DNA of 64,000 nucleotides, taken from contig NC_068350.1 of the NCBI RefSeq assembly GCF_014633365.1, positions 25,135,680 through 25,199,679 of the forward strand. The letters run 5' to 3'. Positions 46,766 through 57,714 of the stretch are shown in pieces. The translations under genes and the position numbers were made by a program. The notes below the pieces were generated by a model. The model was given only the letters and a program-made list of their open reading frames with translations, did not search any database and had not been told where the DNA came from. The stretch comes from Diospyros lotus. Its lineage: Eukaryota > Streptophyta > Magnoliopsida > Ericales > Ebenaceae. Positions within the stretch are counted from its first letter, which is position 1. Each line of letters starts with the position of its first letter.

Positions 46766-47984
46766 CAGGTGTAGCTCGTGGGAAGGAGGTCATGAAGGAT
46801 GCCTAGGATGCCTCTGCCATAGGCTAAAAAATAAGACCTGACTAGCCACCGTAGCGGGAGGATGACAAGAGTAAGAGGGCTAAGGTCCCTGAAAAGGAGC
46901 CAGCCTAGGAGGCCTTGCCGGGAGGGTCCTATGTTGGCCCTCTCCTGGACTCCATGCCCACTCTTTTGGGTGCGAGTGCAAAGCCTCTGGACGAAGCGAC
47001 GATGAAAGGGGTCCCTCTGCATGACTTCATGGCTCGTCACAATTTGGTGGTAAGTTACACCTTTCGTACCTTAATTTCTTAATTTTACCTTTTCTCGAGC
47101 TAACTCTTCTTCTGTCACAGCTTTCACTTGCATCAATGAAGCTCAAACAACAAAACCTAGATTTTGAGGCACAACTCAATGTGGTGAACACGTCCCTTCA
47201 GGGCAAAATAATGAAGCTTGAGGATGGAAAAAAGGCTCTGCATGCCGAGCTCCTCCTGGCTCGAGGGGAGGCTGAGGAGGTGAGCCAGAAATATAAAAAC
47301 CTTGACGAGGAACTTCGTTGATTAAAAGACATGTGGGAGTCCGCCAACTCCAAGCTTACTAGCGAGCTGAATAAGGCCAAGGAGGAGTTGCGGATGGCCC
47401 AAAATAAGCTGACAGCAGCCGAGGCAGAGTTGCATACAACCAAGGATGAGCGGAAGCAAGCCGACGATAGAGCTAACCGGTGCGAGCAGATCGCGAATAG
47501 GGTCATCGATGACATCAAGGCAAAAGTGGAAGCTCGGATAGACTTAGCATGTAAGGAAACCAAGTCCGACACCTGCTCGGCGTTCCTTTATACTCTCTGG
47601 CTGAATCATCCCGAGATGGATTTCTCTTTCTTCGGGGTGAAAGCCGTCGATGAGGTAAAAAGGTATGTGGTTAAAGCTACTGAGAATGCCGAAGATACCA
47701 CCTCGCTTGATTCGTCAGAGGTTACCCCGCCAGCTACGCACGATGAAGTCGAGCCATCCGAAGTTGTCGAGGTTCAGCCTGTGGAAGCTGTCGAGGTCCA
47801 GCCTGTTGAAGCTACCGCCCTTCCTAGCTATGCTTTTTGTTCTCTCTTTTTTGTAGCACAAGTACTTATTCCCATACTCTATAATTCAAGTACTTGTTTA
47901 ATGAAATTCAACATTTTCTGGACATGTACCTCTTGCTTAAAATTTTTCCACGAACTCAAGTCAATCAAACTTGAAGTTTAAATA
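46766..47984 (+). pseudogene. Retand-type antisense extra ORF, coiled-coil C-terminal half, with intron
   Basis: Plus-strand gene lying antisense to the Retand pol. Exon 1 remnant reads ARGKEVMKDA, then REDDKSKRAKVPEKEPA, GGSYVGPLLDSMPTLLGASA and HDFMARHNLV. A 71-bp intron with GT-AG ends (47,050-47,120) joins in frame to exon 2, LSLASMKLKQQNLDFEAQLN, followed by about 120 residues of heptad-rich, charged coiled coil (ELNKAKEELRMAQNKLTAAE) and an acidic repeat EVVEVQPVEAVEVQPVEA. It ends at 47,981. Stops are at TAG (four or more in exon 1) and TGA at 47,320-47,322 (from CGA), consistent with C-to-T decay. The N-terminal part is missing, lost at the gypsy insertion. Proteins of this layout are known from Tat elements and are often annotated as 'putative gypsy-type transposase'; their function is unknown. 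Confidence 0.8.
47050..47120 (+). other. Intron of the antisense ORF
   Basis: GTAAGT donor at 47,050 and a pyrimidine-rich acceptor tgtcacag ending at 47,120. Removing it keeps the reading frame from NLV (exon 1) into LSLASMKLK (exon 2). Confidence 0.75.
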
Positions 47985-49230
47985 AAAATCGAAGAAAAAA
48001 CACTTGAACCAATCTTCAAGATATAACTTAAGACGACCTCTGGGAAGCTTCCGTATACTATGATGATCTCAAGAGTACAATCTTTAAAAAAGTCTTCAAG
48101 ACGATTACTTGAAAATGATAAGTCTGGATAGATCCAAAGAATTCCCAATTTGCGGGTTAGCTAGCTTTAAAATAGGTTATTGACAACAGATGTAATAATC
48201 ATCAATGTGTGTCCAGTAAGGTGTGATCTTCCATACATTAGGAAAATCAAGACAACCCTTAGATAACATGTCTTTAACAAGATCATTTTTGAAAACCTTG
48301 CCAAGATGTACATCCAGGTAGATCATCTTGCGATCTTACTTAATATGCCATGGTCGAAAAGCTTGCGATCGATGAACATAATAATCAAGATGTGTGCCTG
48401 GTAGGTTGCGAATAGCCATACTTGGGAAAATTAAGACAAACCTTAGCTAACACGTCCTGATGAAATACTGTATAAGTCATAATGAAAAGCTTGGCAAGAT
48501 ATATGTCCAGGTAGATCGTCCTTCACCTCAGCTAACATATCATGGCTTGTTACAAGTTTAAGAGGCTAAGAGAGAACACCCAGGAAAGTCGTAAACTGTG
48601 ACTTGAGTCAAGATACAAGGACCCCAACTAATGAACCCTCAGCTTAAATAATGGAAGTGGTTGCTCAGTAGATACCAAACCATGACTTTAAGTCAAGAGG
48701 AATGGTTCTCAGCTCGCAACTTTAAAGATATTCAATCGAACATCAATAAAAATAATGTAGTCGAGAGGGAACACCCAGGTAGGTGGCAGACCATGACTTG
48801 CGTCAAGATGAAAGGACCCTAATTAGTGAACTTTTGACTTGAAATTATTTAATGGAGGTGGTTGCTTGGTAGATTCCAAACCGTGACACTAAGTCAAGAT
48901 GAATGGATTCTATTTTTTTGAAGCTTGGTCTGGGGTGAGGACTATGGTGAATGCTCAGGTGATCCTCAGACCATGGCATGTAAACCAAGTTGAATGGGAC
49001 CCAGCTCGATGACCATAGCCCCCATACCCCAGACTATCTTTTGATTCTTATTTTTAACAACCAAAATGTGGATGTAATAAGATTCAGCAGAAAAAGACAC
49101 ATTAATATTACATAAATCGAATGCTCAATTTAACAAAGCAATGTTGGCAAAAATGAGAAGTCGATTGATAGCTAATATCATGTGAAAGGGAAATGTTTGC
49201 TTATCGAAAATATAGCCTGAAATGCTCTGC
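47985..49230 (-). repeat. Retand 3' untranslated region with imperfect tandem repeats
   Basis: About 1.25 kb without coding potential between integrase and the antisense ORF. It contains repeats such as gagggaacacccaggtaggt and gagagaacacccaggaaagt (about 48,571 and 48,766) and aaaccatgactttaagtcaa with aaaccgtgacactaagtcaa (about 48,678 and 48,880), a unit of roughly 195-205 bp. A second family, ggtagatcatcttgcgatct-like with catgtcctgatg-like parts, recurs through 48,180-48,540. Tandem repeats in this position are known for Tat-lineage elements. Confidence 0.7.
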
Positions 49231-49234
49231 GTTA

Positions 49235-50300
49235 CAAGCTCATGGGAGAACGACTCCATCCATGTTGGCCAAGTGATACACTCCATTGCTGAGGCTTTCT
49301 TTTATAGTATAAGGGCCTTCCCAATTTAGGCCCAATGTCTCATAGCTGCTCTTATGAGCTCTGGGGAGAACAAGGCGGAGCACGAGGTCACCGACATGGG
49401 AGTATCGGACCTGAACCCTCCAATTATAGTATCTCGTCACGCGCTATTGGTAGGTTGCTACTTTCATGCAAGCTAGCTCCGTTACTTCCTTAAGCAAATT
49501 AAGGTTAATGGCCAGTAGCTTGTTGTTGTTCTCAGGATCGAAGGTGGCTCTATGTTAACTGATCACTTTATTTTCTGCCGGGAAAATCGCCTCATACCCA
49601 TAAACCATAGAGAAGGGAGTTTCTCCCGTGGTGGTGCGAGCTATGGTCCAGTAGGCCCAGAGCACAATTTGTAGCTTGTCCACCCAGGCTCCCTTTCTGG
49701 CCTCCAACTTGGTCTTCAATATCTGCTTGATAATTTTGTTGACAGCTTCGACTTGTCCATTGGCTTGTGGGTGGTCCACGCTTGTGAAGCTCTTCCTGAT
49801 CCCTAGTGATTCACGAAATTGGATGAATTGCTCGCTGGTGAACTGGGTTCCATTGTTCGTGACTATCTGTGGAGGAACTCCGAATCTACAAATGATATTG
49901 CTCCATACAAACTTTTCTACCTTTGCAGTGGATATCTGTGCGAGCTCCTTTGTTTCTACCTACTTGGTGAAGTAATCAACAGCCACTATAACATGCTTGC
50001 ATTTGTCGCGAGCTATTGGAAGTGGCCCGATCAGGTCGATACCCTATATAGCGAAGAACCATGGGCTACTCATTTGTTATAGATAAGTGGGGGGAGCTCA
50101 CGGTATCCTTGCAAATCTTTGGCATGTGTCACACCTCTTCACTAGATTTATAGCATCTTGCTTCATAGTAAGCAAATAAAACCCCTGGGAAGTGCCTTTT
50201 GGGCCAAGGATACTCCCCCAGCATGATTGTCGCAATGAACGACATGGATTTCTGTGAGAACTACCTAACAATCAGGCTCATCAATGCATCTCAATAATGG
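49235..50300 (-). pseudogene. Retand integrase (inactive)
   Basis: Minus strand. The N-terminal His pair of the HHCC zinc finger is visible in EIHVVHCDNHAGGVSLAQKA. The catalytic core follows: VDYFTK supplies the first Asp; TNNGTQFTSEQFIQF is where (S/T)DNGTQF is expected, so the second catalytic Asp is Asn; and HPQANGQVEAVNKIIKQ supplies the Glu. C-terminal pieces ETPFSMVYGYEAIFPAE and LGLNWEGPYTIKESLSNGVY precede the end at about 49,235. Several stops and frameshifts lie between 49,790 and 50,265. The protein would insert element cDNA into chromosomes; this copy cannot. Confidence 0.9.
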
Positions 50301-50925
50301 GGTGGAAACCCCCTTTTTATACAGCATATCGTTGTGAATATAGTATCTGGTTGCCCGAGCTCGCGTATGTCGTACTTCTAACTTGTCACCCGATAACTTT
50401 TCTTCTTGCAAATATTCAACGATGGGCCTCATCCATGAATTCGGCCTCAGCTCAACCGCTAACATCTCATTTTTTACTTTCGTGCTTGGTGTAGCTAGGA
50501 ACTCCACGAGAATGGCCCCCAAGGAGTCTGCATCTCCTACAGACGCCAAGCGAGTGAGGGCATCAGCGTGAGAGTTCTGGCTTCTTGGTACTCGATTCAA
50601 CTTTCACTCCTTAAAGAGGCGAATTAGTACCTGAACTTTCTAGAGGTAAGCTACCATCTTTGGGCCTTTTGTTTGATATTCCCCTTGTATTTGATAGACT
50701 ACAAGCTGGGAGTCACTAAAAATTGCTAACCGCTTTGCCTTGACTTCTCTCGCTAAGCGTAGACCTGCCAACAACGCTTCGTACTCGGCTTCATTGTTGG
50801 TTGCTTTGAACCCAAACCTCAACACATAAGGAATCTTGTGTCCCTCTGAGCTTATCAAGAGCACACCAACTCCCGATCCATGCTCGCTGGAAGAGCCATC
50901 CACAAATAACTCCTAGACTACAAAT
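50301..50925 (-). pseudogene. Retand second (archaeal-type) RNase H and linker
   Basis: LFVDGSSSEHGSGVGVLLIS, then FKATNNEAEYEALLAGLRLA, FSDSQLVVYQIQGEY, and after a stop NRVPRSQNSHADALTRLASV. The DGSS, NNEAEYEAL, SDSQLV and ADALTRLAS motifs carry the Asp/Glu/Asp/Asp set of an active RNase H. This second domain, additional to the Ty3-type RNase H fused to RT, is the diagnostic feature of the Tat lineage. One internal stop near 50,640 and another after NLKE-like sequence break it. Confidence 0.9.
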
Positions 50926-52196
50926 ATTGAAGAGACAAGATCCTCCACTAGGCCTGTGAATTCTGCGACGAAATCTGCCAGCACATGCCCCTTGATAGCC
51001 GACCTTGGTTTGTATTCTATGTTGAATTGGACGAGCTCAATGGCCCACTTGAGCAGACGGTCGAATGAGTTAGGCTTCTGTAAGACTTGCTTCAGTGGGT
51101 GTTTGGTCAATACGCCAATCTAATGGGCTTGGAAATAGGGGCATAGCTTCCTTGATGCGACCACTAGGGAATAAGCGAGCTTCTCCATGGGGGTGTACCT
51201 TGTTTTAGCATTAAGTAGTCTGTGGCTCACATAATACACCGGGTACTTCACCCGATCTTCTTCTCACACAAGTGTTATGCTGATAGCATATTTGGACACC
51301 CTCAGGTAGACGATTAACTCTTCTCTTTCCTTCGGTTTTGACATGAGGGGGGTCAGTCCCATATATTGCTTCAGTTGCTAGAAAACATTTTCACATTCCT
51401 CCGTCCACAGGAAGCTCTTTGCTTGTTTCCAGACATTAAAGAATGGAATGTACTTATTAGATGCTTTGGAGACAAACATGCTGAGGGTAGCGATCTAGCC
51501 ATTAAGGGTTTGCACTTCCTTCATCTTGGTAGGCGATCGCATGTCAAGCAAAGCTCTAATTTTCTCAAGGTTGGCCTCGATCTCTCTTTCATTCACCATG
51601 AATCCCAAAAATTTCCCAGAAGCAACACTGAATGAACATTTGAGTGGATTCAACTTCATCTGATACTTTCTCAGAACCTGGAATGCCTCCTCTAGGTCAC
51701 TGATGTGGTTGGCAACCTGTCTAGATTTTACCAACATATCATCTACGTATACCTCCATGGTTTTGTCGATCAGATCCCCGAACATCATATTAACCAGCCG
51801 CTGGTATATTGCTCCTGTATTTTTTAATCCAAAGGGCATTACCTTGTAGCAGTATAGCCCCCGATCTATGAAAAATGATGTACGTTCCTCCTCGTCGGGG
51901 TTCATAGGAATCTGGTTGTACCCCAAATAAGCATCCATGAAGCTAAGAAGATGGTGGCCAACTGTTGCATCCATAAGTTCGTCGGTTATGGGTAGAGGGA
52001 AATTATCTTTTGGGCAGACTTTGTTCAAATCCGTGAAGTCGATGCAGGTCCACCACTTTCCATTCTTTTTCTTCACTAGGATTGGCTTCGCCACCCAAGT
52101 TGGGTAATGGGCCTCCCTGATAAATTTGTTGGCCAAGAGTTTGTCTACCTCTTCTTTCAAGGTCGTGTAACGCTCAGCCGTCATGGGTCTCCTCTT
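50913..52196 (-). pseudogene. Retand reverse transcriptase and Ty3-type RNase H
   Basis: RT is open from 52,184 to 51,495 on the minus strand. It shows RYTTLKEEVDKLLANKFIRE, WVAKPILVKKKNGKWWTCID, LLSFMDAYLGYNQI and CYKVMPFGLKNTGAIYQRLV, the YVDDMLVKS catalytic box with both Asp intact, and SGKFLGFMV. It continues as ALLDMRSPTKMKEVQTLNG to a stop, and then, in pieces, ISITLV, YPVYYVSHRLL, YTPMEKLAYSLVVASRKLCP and LLKWAIELVQFNIEYKPRSA (51,490-50,913), the Ty3 RNase H and connection region. Frames are interrupted by several stops and shifts after 51,495. Confidence 0.95.
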
Positions 52197-52400
52197 CTGG
52201 CAAAATGACTTATGGTTGGGATATATTGAGTCAATGCAACATTATGTTTGGGTTTATTCCTACCATATCTTCATGGTTCTATGCGAACACATCCAAATTT
52301 TCTTTAAGAAAATCAATCAGTTGGGACTTTACCTTGAGGGAAAGGCCTTTGCCCAACTTAAGGCACCTTTCAGCATCGATGTTATTGACTACAATGTCTT

Positions 52401-53170
52401 CTAGTTCATCTGCTGGGTAAGCAGCTCAGTCGCAATCCACCTCGAGCGGGTCCAGATCGTGACTGACTCCTTTGCTATTGACGACTCACGTTTCCCCTCT
52501 AAGACCATATTGATCTTCTTTCCTTTTAGCCCTATTTTCAGTGCTTTCTCGTAGCAGCATCTTACAGAATACTGCTCACCTCTTATGCACCCGGTCCCAT
52601 TTGAAGTCAAGAACTTGATTTCCAGGGCTTTGGTTGAGACAACTAGATTCAGGTCATTCATGGAAGGCCTTCCCATGACAACATTGTACGCAAATGGGCT
52701 ATCAATGACCAAGAAATCCGTCATTGATATGGCTTAAAGATCTGATTCCCCAACTATGAGTGGGAGCCTTATGCGTCCTTTTAGAATTACTACGTCGCCG
52801 ATGAAACCATACAAAGGTTCTGGGATGCTATCAGCTGGTCTGACCCTAGTCCCATCTGGTCGAAGCACCCCCTATACATGACATTTACCGAACTAACCAT
52901 ATCCACCATAATCCTTCGCATTTCCATGTTGCCAATCTGGGCTTGGACCACAAGGGTATTATTGTGTGGCCAGTGCACGTCTCTAGAATCATCCTTAGTG
53001 AAAGCAATATCATCTGAAGCCACTCTAGCTTTCTTGGATGGCCCTTCTTGGTCGCTATTCCCAACAAGTAAAAGATGATCAGCTTCCCGAACATACCGTT
53101 CGTGGGATCTATTAGAAGTCCTCGCAATGTGAGGCCCCCCATGAATGGTAAAAATGGTTCTTACCACAGG
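52401..53170 (-). pseudogene. Retand protease region
   Basis: Minus strand PHNNTLVVQAQIGNMEMRRI is followed by MVDMVSSVNVMY, where functional relatives have VDNGSS. The catalytic Asp remains but the invariant Gly of the D(S/T/N)G triad is replaced. A following frame MTDFLVIDSPFAYNVVMGRP and the SMNDLNLVVSTKALEIKF segment is the conserved stretch between protease and RT. Stops separate the pieces. Confidence 0.85.
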
Positions 53171-53199
53171 TGTTTGGTTCGGTTCGGGAGCTTGATGAG

Positions 53200-54934
53200 G
53201 ACTTGGTTGGGCTGGCTATTGGGATTGTTGATCTCTTGGGCGCACCACATAATCATGCAGGTAACCCTTTCTGATTAACTCTTCAATTGTGTCCTTTAGC
53301 ACCCAACATTCAAAGGTGACATGTCCTACTTCATTGTGATAGACACAAAACTTGTTTTTGTTTCTGTATTTGTCAGGAGTCCTTATGGGGTTAAGCCTCC
53401 CAAAGTCTTCTTTGTTCCATTTAGTGGCAAAGATCTTGTCCCGAGAGTTAGACAGGACATTATAACTTTCATACCGACCTCGGCGTGGAGGTCGCTCCAC
53501 TCTTTACTCATATCTTGCCTTTTAGCAATCTGATCATTTGTGCTCCACCCTTGATCTTCTTTTTGGGTGTCACCATTACCTCTCTTCTTATTTTAGCTAG
53601 GGCCTTCTACCCCTTTCTTCTGATCACTTTCTTTTTTCAATCCAAAAGCTTCCTCCTATCGGACCTCCTTCGCAGCTTGCTCATAGAATTCGCCTAAGTC
53701 CCTTACAGGGGACTTTTAGTTGCTTCATAGAGCTTCCCATCCTTTTGAAGTCCGATGGAGATCGCGGTCAAGATACTCTTGTCCGAGGGGCTATCCATTT
53801 TATTCACCTCGTGCCTGAACTCTATATAATCTTTCAAAGATTTTCCAGGCCGTTGGAACACCATAGTGAGGTGACATGTCAGGGCGAGCTGCCTTCGGAG
53901 CGACCTGTACTGGCGATAAATCTCTTCTGGCACTCCACCCAACTACTAATACTGCGAGGATAGAGCCTTCTTAACCATACTTAAGGTATGTCTCCCAAGG
54001 TTGAGGGAAAGCTCAGCATTTTGCTAATGGTCATAAGGGTCGCTATCGCCATTGTACTAAGGGATACTAGGGACCTTGAATTTGAGGGAGAGAGGCTCCA
54101 ACTCAATTTCCCTGGAGAATGGGGTCCTCTCTTCACGGCCTTCCCTTCGATTATGTGCCCCATGTCTCACCTCCAGCTGCTGGATCCTTAGCAGTAATTG
54201 CCCCATTACGGGATCCTGATTTGCAGATTGCCTCGTGAGGGGTTGTTTCTCCCGTGCGGGGTCTTGCTTTGGGGAATGGAAATCCCGTGAAAAAGGTTGC
54301 CTTCTCATTTCATGATCAGGGGAGTTACGGTGGGCAGCGCAACATGGGTTGACTCCGACTAAGCTATCCCTCCTGCGTGGATCCCCACGTCGTTGACTTC
54401 CTTTATAAGTGTCTTCATGGCTATCTCTGCAAGGACTCACACCTACCCTTCGTTTAGTGGGATGCACCTCTGATTCATCATCATAGCGTCGCCGTTCTTC
54501 CATTCTTCGAGAGTGTAGGTTTGAGGAGCAGACCGATCCAGCTCGTCGTAGATCTCTTCGGGCTTCTCTTTCATCTGGAGAAAGCCTTCCACCTAAAGGT
54601 TGAGGGGCTCCCATGGGTGGCATGACCCCCACTTGCATTTGTGTTGTCTAGACTTGTATTTGGGCCAGCGCCCTAACCGTGTCAGCGAGTTACATGACGG
54701 TATTCTCCAATGCTTCTTGACGCTGCTGCCAGGCCTGAGTCGCCTCTATCCCAGAGGTAGGGGCCATAGGTGGGCAGGGACACCACGCAGGGACACTAGG
54801 GATGGATCCAACCGGAGGGGGCATAGAAGCGGATGCAACCGTGCCCCCAACTTGTGGAATTTTTTGCAATTGTATGGCTTGCAGCTTGGTTGGTCATCAC
54901 TTCGAAACCTTTTTTATTTCTCATTTTAGGCATT
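53200..54934 (-). pseudogene. Retand Gag
   Basis: Probable start MPKMRNKKGFEVMTNQAASH at 54,934. It is followed by an Arg-rich, low-complexity N-terminal region (54,638-54,057: SPDEREARRDLRRAGS, RRDSLVGVNP), then PFSREIELEPLSLKFKVPSI, the usual entry to the capsid domain. The capsid continues as MGGVPEEIYRQYRSLRRQLA and FQRPGKSLKDYIEFRHEVNK (53,942-53,703). The C-terminus carries a zinc-knuckle-like CVYHNEVGHVTFECWVLKDT and a LIRKGYLHDYVVRPRD tail (53,500-53,216) typical of Tat Gag. At least four frameshifts or stops break it. Confidence 0.88.
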
Positions 54935-54972
54935 GATATTGACCAAAGCGGGCCCTCCTTCTATCGCCAAAA

Positions 54973-55760
54973 TGTTGACATTCAGAATTGGTCGACTGTG
55001 ATTCGTTAGCCCGCACTGGTGCAATGAATCTGAGAGGGAGAAAAGGGTTATCTGATTTGGTTTGTTGATTTGTCAGCCGGTCGGCCCCTGCAAAATACTC
55101 CGATGCTCAAGTAAGTAAGCAAGTAAGGAAATGCAGAGTATCAACAAGTTGGCAGGAAAAGCATACCTGGCTCAAGGGAGAGCTGGTTGATATATAGGAG
55201 AAGGAGATGTCCTCTTGCATGTGCTATATGTCTGCAGGAGATGGGACAGAATATCCGGCGCTGGCATAAGTGCCCATGCAGCGGCAAGGTGCCGACGGGA
55301 CCCTCATTAATGTCGATGGGATCCGTCATTAATGAGGGTGGGATCTAAGGTGGGCATGCAAAAATCCAGATGTGGCTATAGTGATGTTGTTGCAAGGGGC
55401 TAGTATGGGACTGACATGGGCCAATCAAATGGGCCGTGAAGACGGGGCCAGGTTGGGCCTGAATGGCCCAGTTGGGATGGCTCCTAACCCATTAATATTC
55501 TCTGGCATATAATCTTCTCGTTATGGGAGCTGATCGGTTAGGCTGGCAAACTCCAAGAGTCAATGGGAGCTCGCCTGAAGTGTAGTTGGGAGCTCGCTCA
55601 TATCAAGCCCACTTGGTCCTGCGATCTGAGCTCAAGCTTCAACAATGTGCAAGCTTGCTTCGACGAACTCAGTTTGAGGTCTATTAAGCTTTATGTAATT
55701 GGGCCAGTTGGCTGGGTTAAGCCGAGCCCATAAGGAGTAGAGCGAGAAATACCCGTAACA
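54973..55760 (-). mobile_element. Retand-type 5' LTR (788 bp, uninterrupted)
   Basis: TGTTGACATTCAG to CCCGTAACA on the plus strand. It aligns along its whole length with the split LTR (32,364-33,020 plus 42,898-43,026), with many scattered transitions. The adjacent minus-strand sequence TTGGCGATAGAAGGAGG (54,953-54,970) is in the primer-binding position, but I cannot assign its tRNA with confidence. Confidence 0.95.
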
Positions 55761-55765
55761 GTTTT
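55761..55765 (+). repeat. Target-site duplication GTTTT (partner of GTTTC at 32,359-32,363)
   Basis: Directly follows the Retand LTR. One C/T difference from the left copy. Splicing it out rejoins the SIRE LTR. Confidence 0.75.
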
Positions 55766-57059
55766 AGAACCTCTGACATTTTGTTAGTAGAGATTTAAAA
55801 TCTAAGATGCTTTTGTTTTGCATTTCAATATTTATCTAAAGGCTTCTCAAAATATTTTTTAATGCATTCTCCATGATTTGCAAAATTCAAATTCAAATTT
55901 GAAGTGGAGAACTTTTTTAATAGTAATGGGGAATAGATTATGTCTCCCATTTAATGTTGTCTCTAAGTGCATGTCCAGCTGGAAAGGCTATATGTTTCGA
56001 AACATGAGAAGTATGTTTCAAAACCTTAGTATAAATTTATGATGTTTCGAAACCTGTATTCTATGTTTCGAAACCTACTTTTTTGTCTTGTCACAAATGG
56101 CTATAAAACGGCTAGATTTCTATCTCTTGATATAAATAGTAGGTGTTTGAAGACAAGAACAAGTAAGAATAAGAGAGCACACACTAGGGATATATACACA
56201 AGCACAAGTTTTGATCAAATCATTTATTCAAGTTCTCAAAGAAGATCCTTTACAAATCCTATTCTTGTGCATTGTGAGTGAAAAGGAGAAGCAAGCGAAA
56301 ATTGAAGTCTCATCTTGTCCAGCTCTCCTCACCTCAAGTTAAGAGGTTTGTCCAGCCATTGGTAAAATATTCATTGCTATAAATTTCATTGGGTTATAAA
56401 GATAAGTTTTATTTATCTTGATTGTTGTAAGGTTTGAGTTAAGTCCGTAAAAACTCACTGGGTGAAAGGTTTGAGTTGAGCCATAAAAATTCATTGTACA
56501 AGGTTTTGGGGTGAATCGTGGTAAAACCCTTGTTGCGGTTGATCACTAGTAAAAGTGATTAGGATTGAAAAATCCTTCAAGTGGGTAAGCTTGAAGGTAG
56601 TGGACTAGGTGGGGTGCTGAACCACTATATATCTTGTGTGCAATTGTTCTTTTGCTTTTGCTTATCATTATTGTCTATTGCTCATACTTTCAAAAGAATT
56701 ATTTTCAAAGACTAAAACAAAGTTTTCTTGAGTTTAAACATACATATTCATATAAGCATATCTTTGATCTCAAACATCTTTGGTATACTCTTACTTATGT
56801 AAATCATCTTTTCCAAAGATCATTATTTTGAAATACAAGCTAAGAAATTTCAAAACAAGCAAAATATTAAGTTGTATTTCGAAATATACCTCATAGATTT
56901 CGAAACAAGCTAAAACAATAAAGTATATTTCAAAACATATAGCCTATATTTTGAAACCTAGTGTTCTGCCATCAACTATTGTTTTAAATTATCGAAAATT
57001 TATACGAATCCCAATTCACCCCCCATCTTGGGATATATTTGCCATCATTAGGACTAACA
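55766..57059 (+). mobile_element. SIRE-type Ty1-copia solo LTR, part 2
   Basis: Resumes the LTR begun at 31,641. It has gtttcgaaac-type palindromes (about 55,993-56,078), a TATA box tataaatag (56,131-56,139), and the downstream blocks typical of SIRE/Maximus LTRs: aaaactcactgggtgaaagg, ttgcggttgatcactag, ggactaggtggggt, ccactatatatcttgtgtgc. It ends ccaattcaccccccatcttg then ACTAACA at 57,059. CTTGC follows instead of a primer-binding site, so it is a solo LTR of about 2.0 kb when rejoined. Reading frames inside it are not genes. Confidence 0.88.
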
Positions 57060-57064
57060 CTTGC
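57060..57064 (+). repeat. Target-site duplication CTTGC, right copy
   Basis: Perfect match to 31,636-31,640. Confidence 0.85.
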
Positions 57065-57714
57065 TTTTTTTCCTTCACTTTCCATTGAAGGCATCTTACT
57101 TACTCCATCAGTACATTTTATTTTCATTCTAATCAAGGTATGTTTAGAGTAAGTTTCAAAAAGGGAGTGAAAAATAAATCTTTCATTTTGAAGAGAGCCT
57201 TGAGTTTGTCTTAGGATAAGTGTAATTTTCATGCCATAAGGAATTTAAGGCATTTTCCCAGAAGATTTTCCAATAGTTGTTTGATTCATTCTATTGAAGA
57301 TGAAAATTAGAAGATTGAATGGAACATTAAATATTGCCACTTGTCATGCTCTTATGCTGCATGGGCTAATAATGGATTTATCTAAAAATCCACTAATCCC
57401 TTCTATTTTTCCATATAAATAATGAGATTGAAGAAGAAGTTAGAATTTTTTTTCTCTAATTTTTGGCTATTGGTATCTTGGAACCTCCTCCTCCTCTTCC
57501 TTCTTCTTCTTCTTCTTCTTCTTCTTCTTCTTCTTCTTCTTCTTCTTCTTCTTCAAGAAGGTTACATGATAATTGCATATTGTTAAAACCCCTAAAGTTC
57601 ATATGGGTTTTGTGTTTCTTTCCACCATGCACATGAGATGTGAAAAGTTTTAAATTAAGCAAACCATCATGAGATCCCCAACAGATGGTACTCTTTGTGA
57701 GTTGTAAGAGATTT
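57065..57714. other. AT-rich sequence without recognisable gene
   Basis: About 650 bp between the SIRE LTR and a reversed gypsy LTR. It contains a long TTC microsatellite and otherwise no conserved frame, LTR end or RNA gene that I recognise. It could be host intergenic DNA. Confidence 0.6.
57500..57554 (+). repeat. (TTC)n microsatellite, about 18 repeats
   Basis: Uninterrupted TTC/CTT run preceded by a short CTC run. On the minus strand it appears as a poly-Glu frame, which is an artefact. Confidence 0.97.

Larger units (their letters stand above)
32364..55760 (-). mobile_element. Tat/Retand-lineage Ty3-gypsy retrotransposon, minus strand, with nested insertions
   Basis: Complete element frame: 5' LTR 54,973-55,760, internal region, 3' LTR 32,364-43,026 (split). 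It is flanked by GTTTC (32,359-32,363) and GTTTT (55,761-55,765), a TSD with one transition. The gene order on the minus strand is gag (about 54,934-53,200), protease, RT, RNase H, a second archaeal-type RNase H, and integrase (to about 49,240). An extra ORF lies on the opposite strand near the 3' LTR. The dual RNase H and the antisense ORF are established hallmarks of the Tat lineage (Retand, RIRE2, Grande type). Reading frames are broken by many stops and shifts. Removing the 9,872-bp LOG-bearing insert and the roughly 3.3-kb gypsy fragment leaves an element of about 10 kb. Confidence 0.92.

Noticed and set aside
43433..46767. GTTCA at 43,433-43,437 and 46,763-46,767 as a target-site duplication of the plus-strand gypsy element
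   Set aside because: The right side lacks a 3' LTR, and the antisense ORF is missing its N-terminal half, so a simple insertion with TSD does not fit. A 5-bp match is easily due to chance.
46275..47572. Minus-strand frames opposite gag and the coiled-coil ORF
   Set aside because: They are antisense shadows of recognisable Gag and coiled-coil coding sequence.
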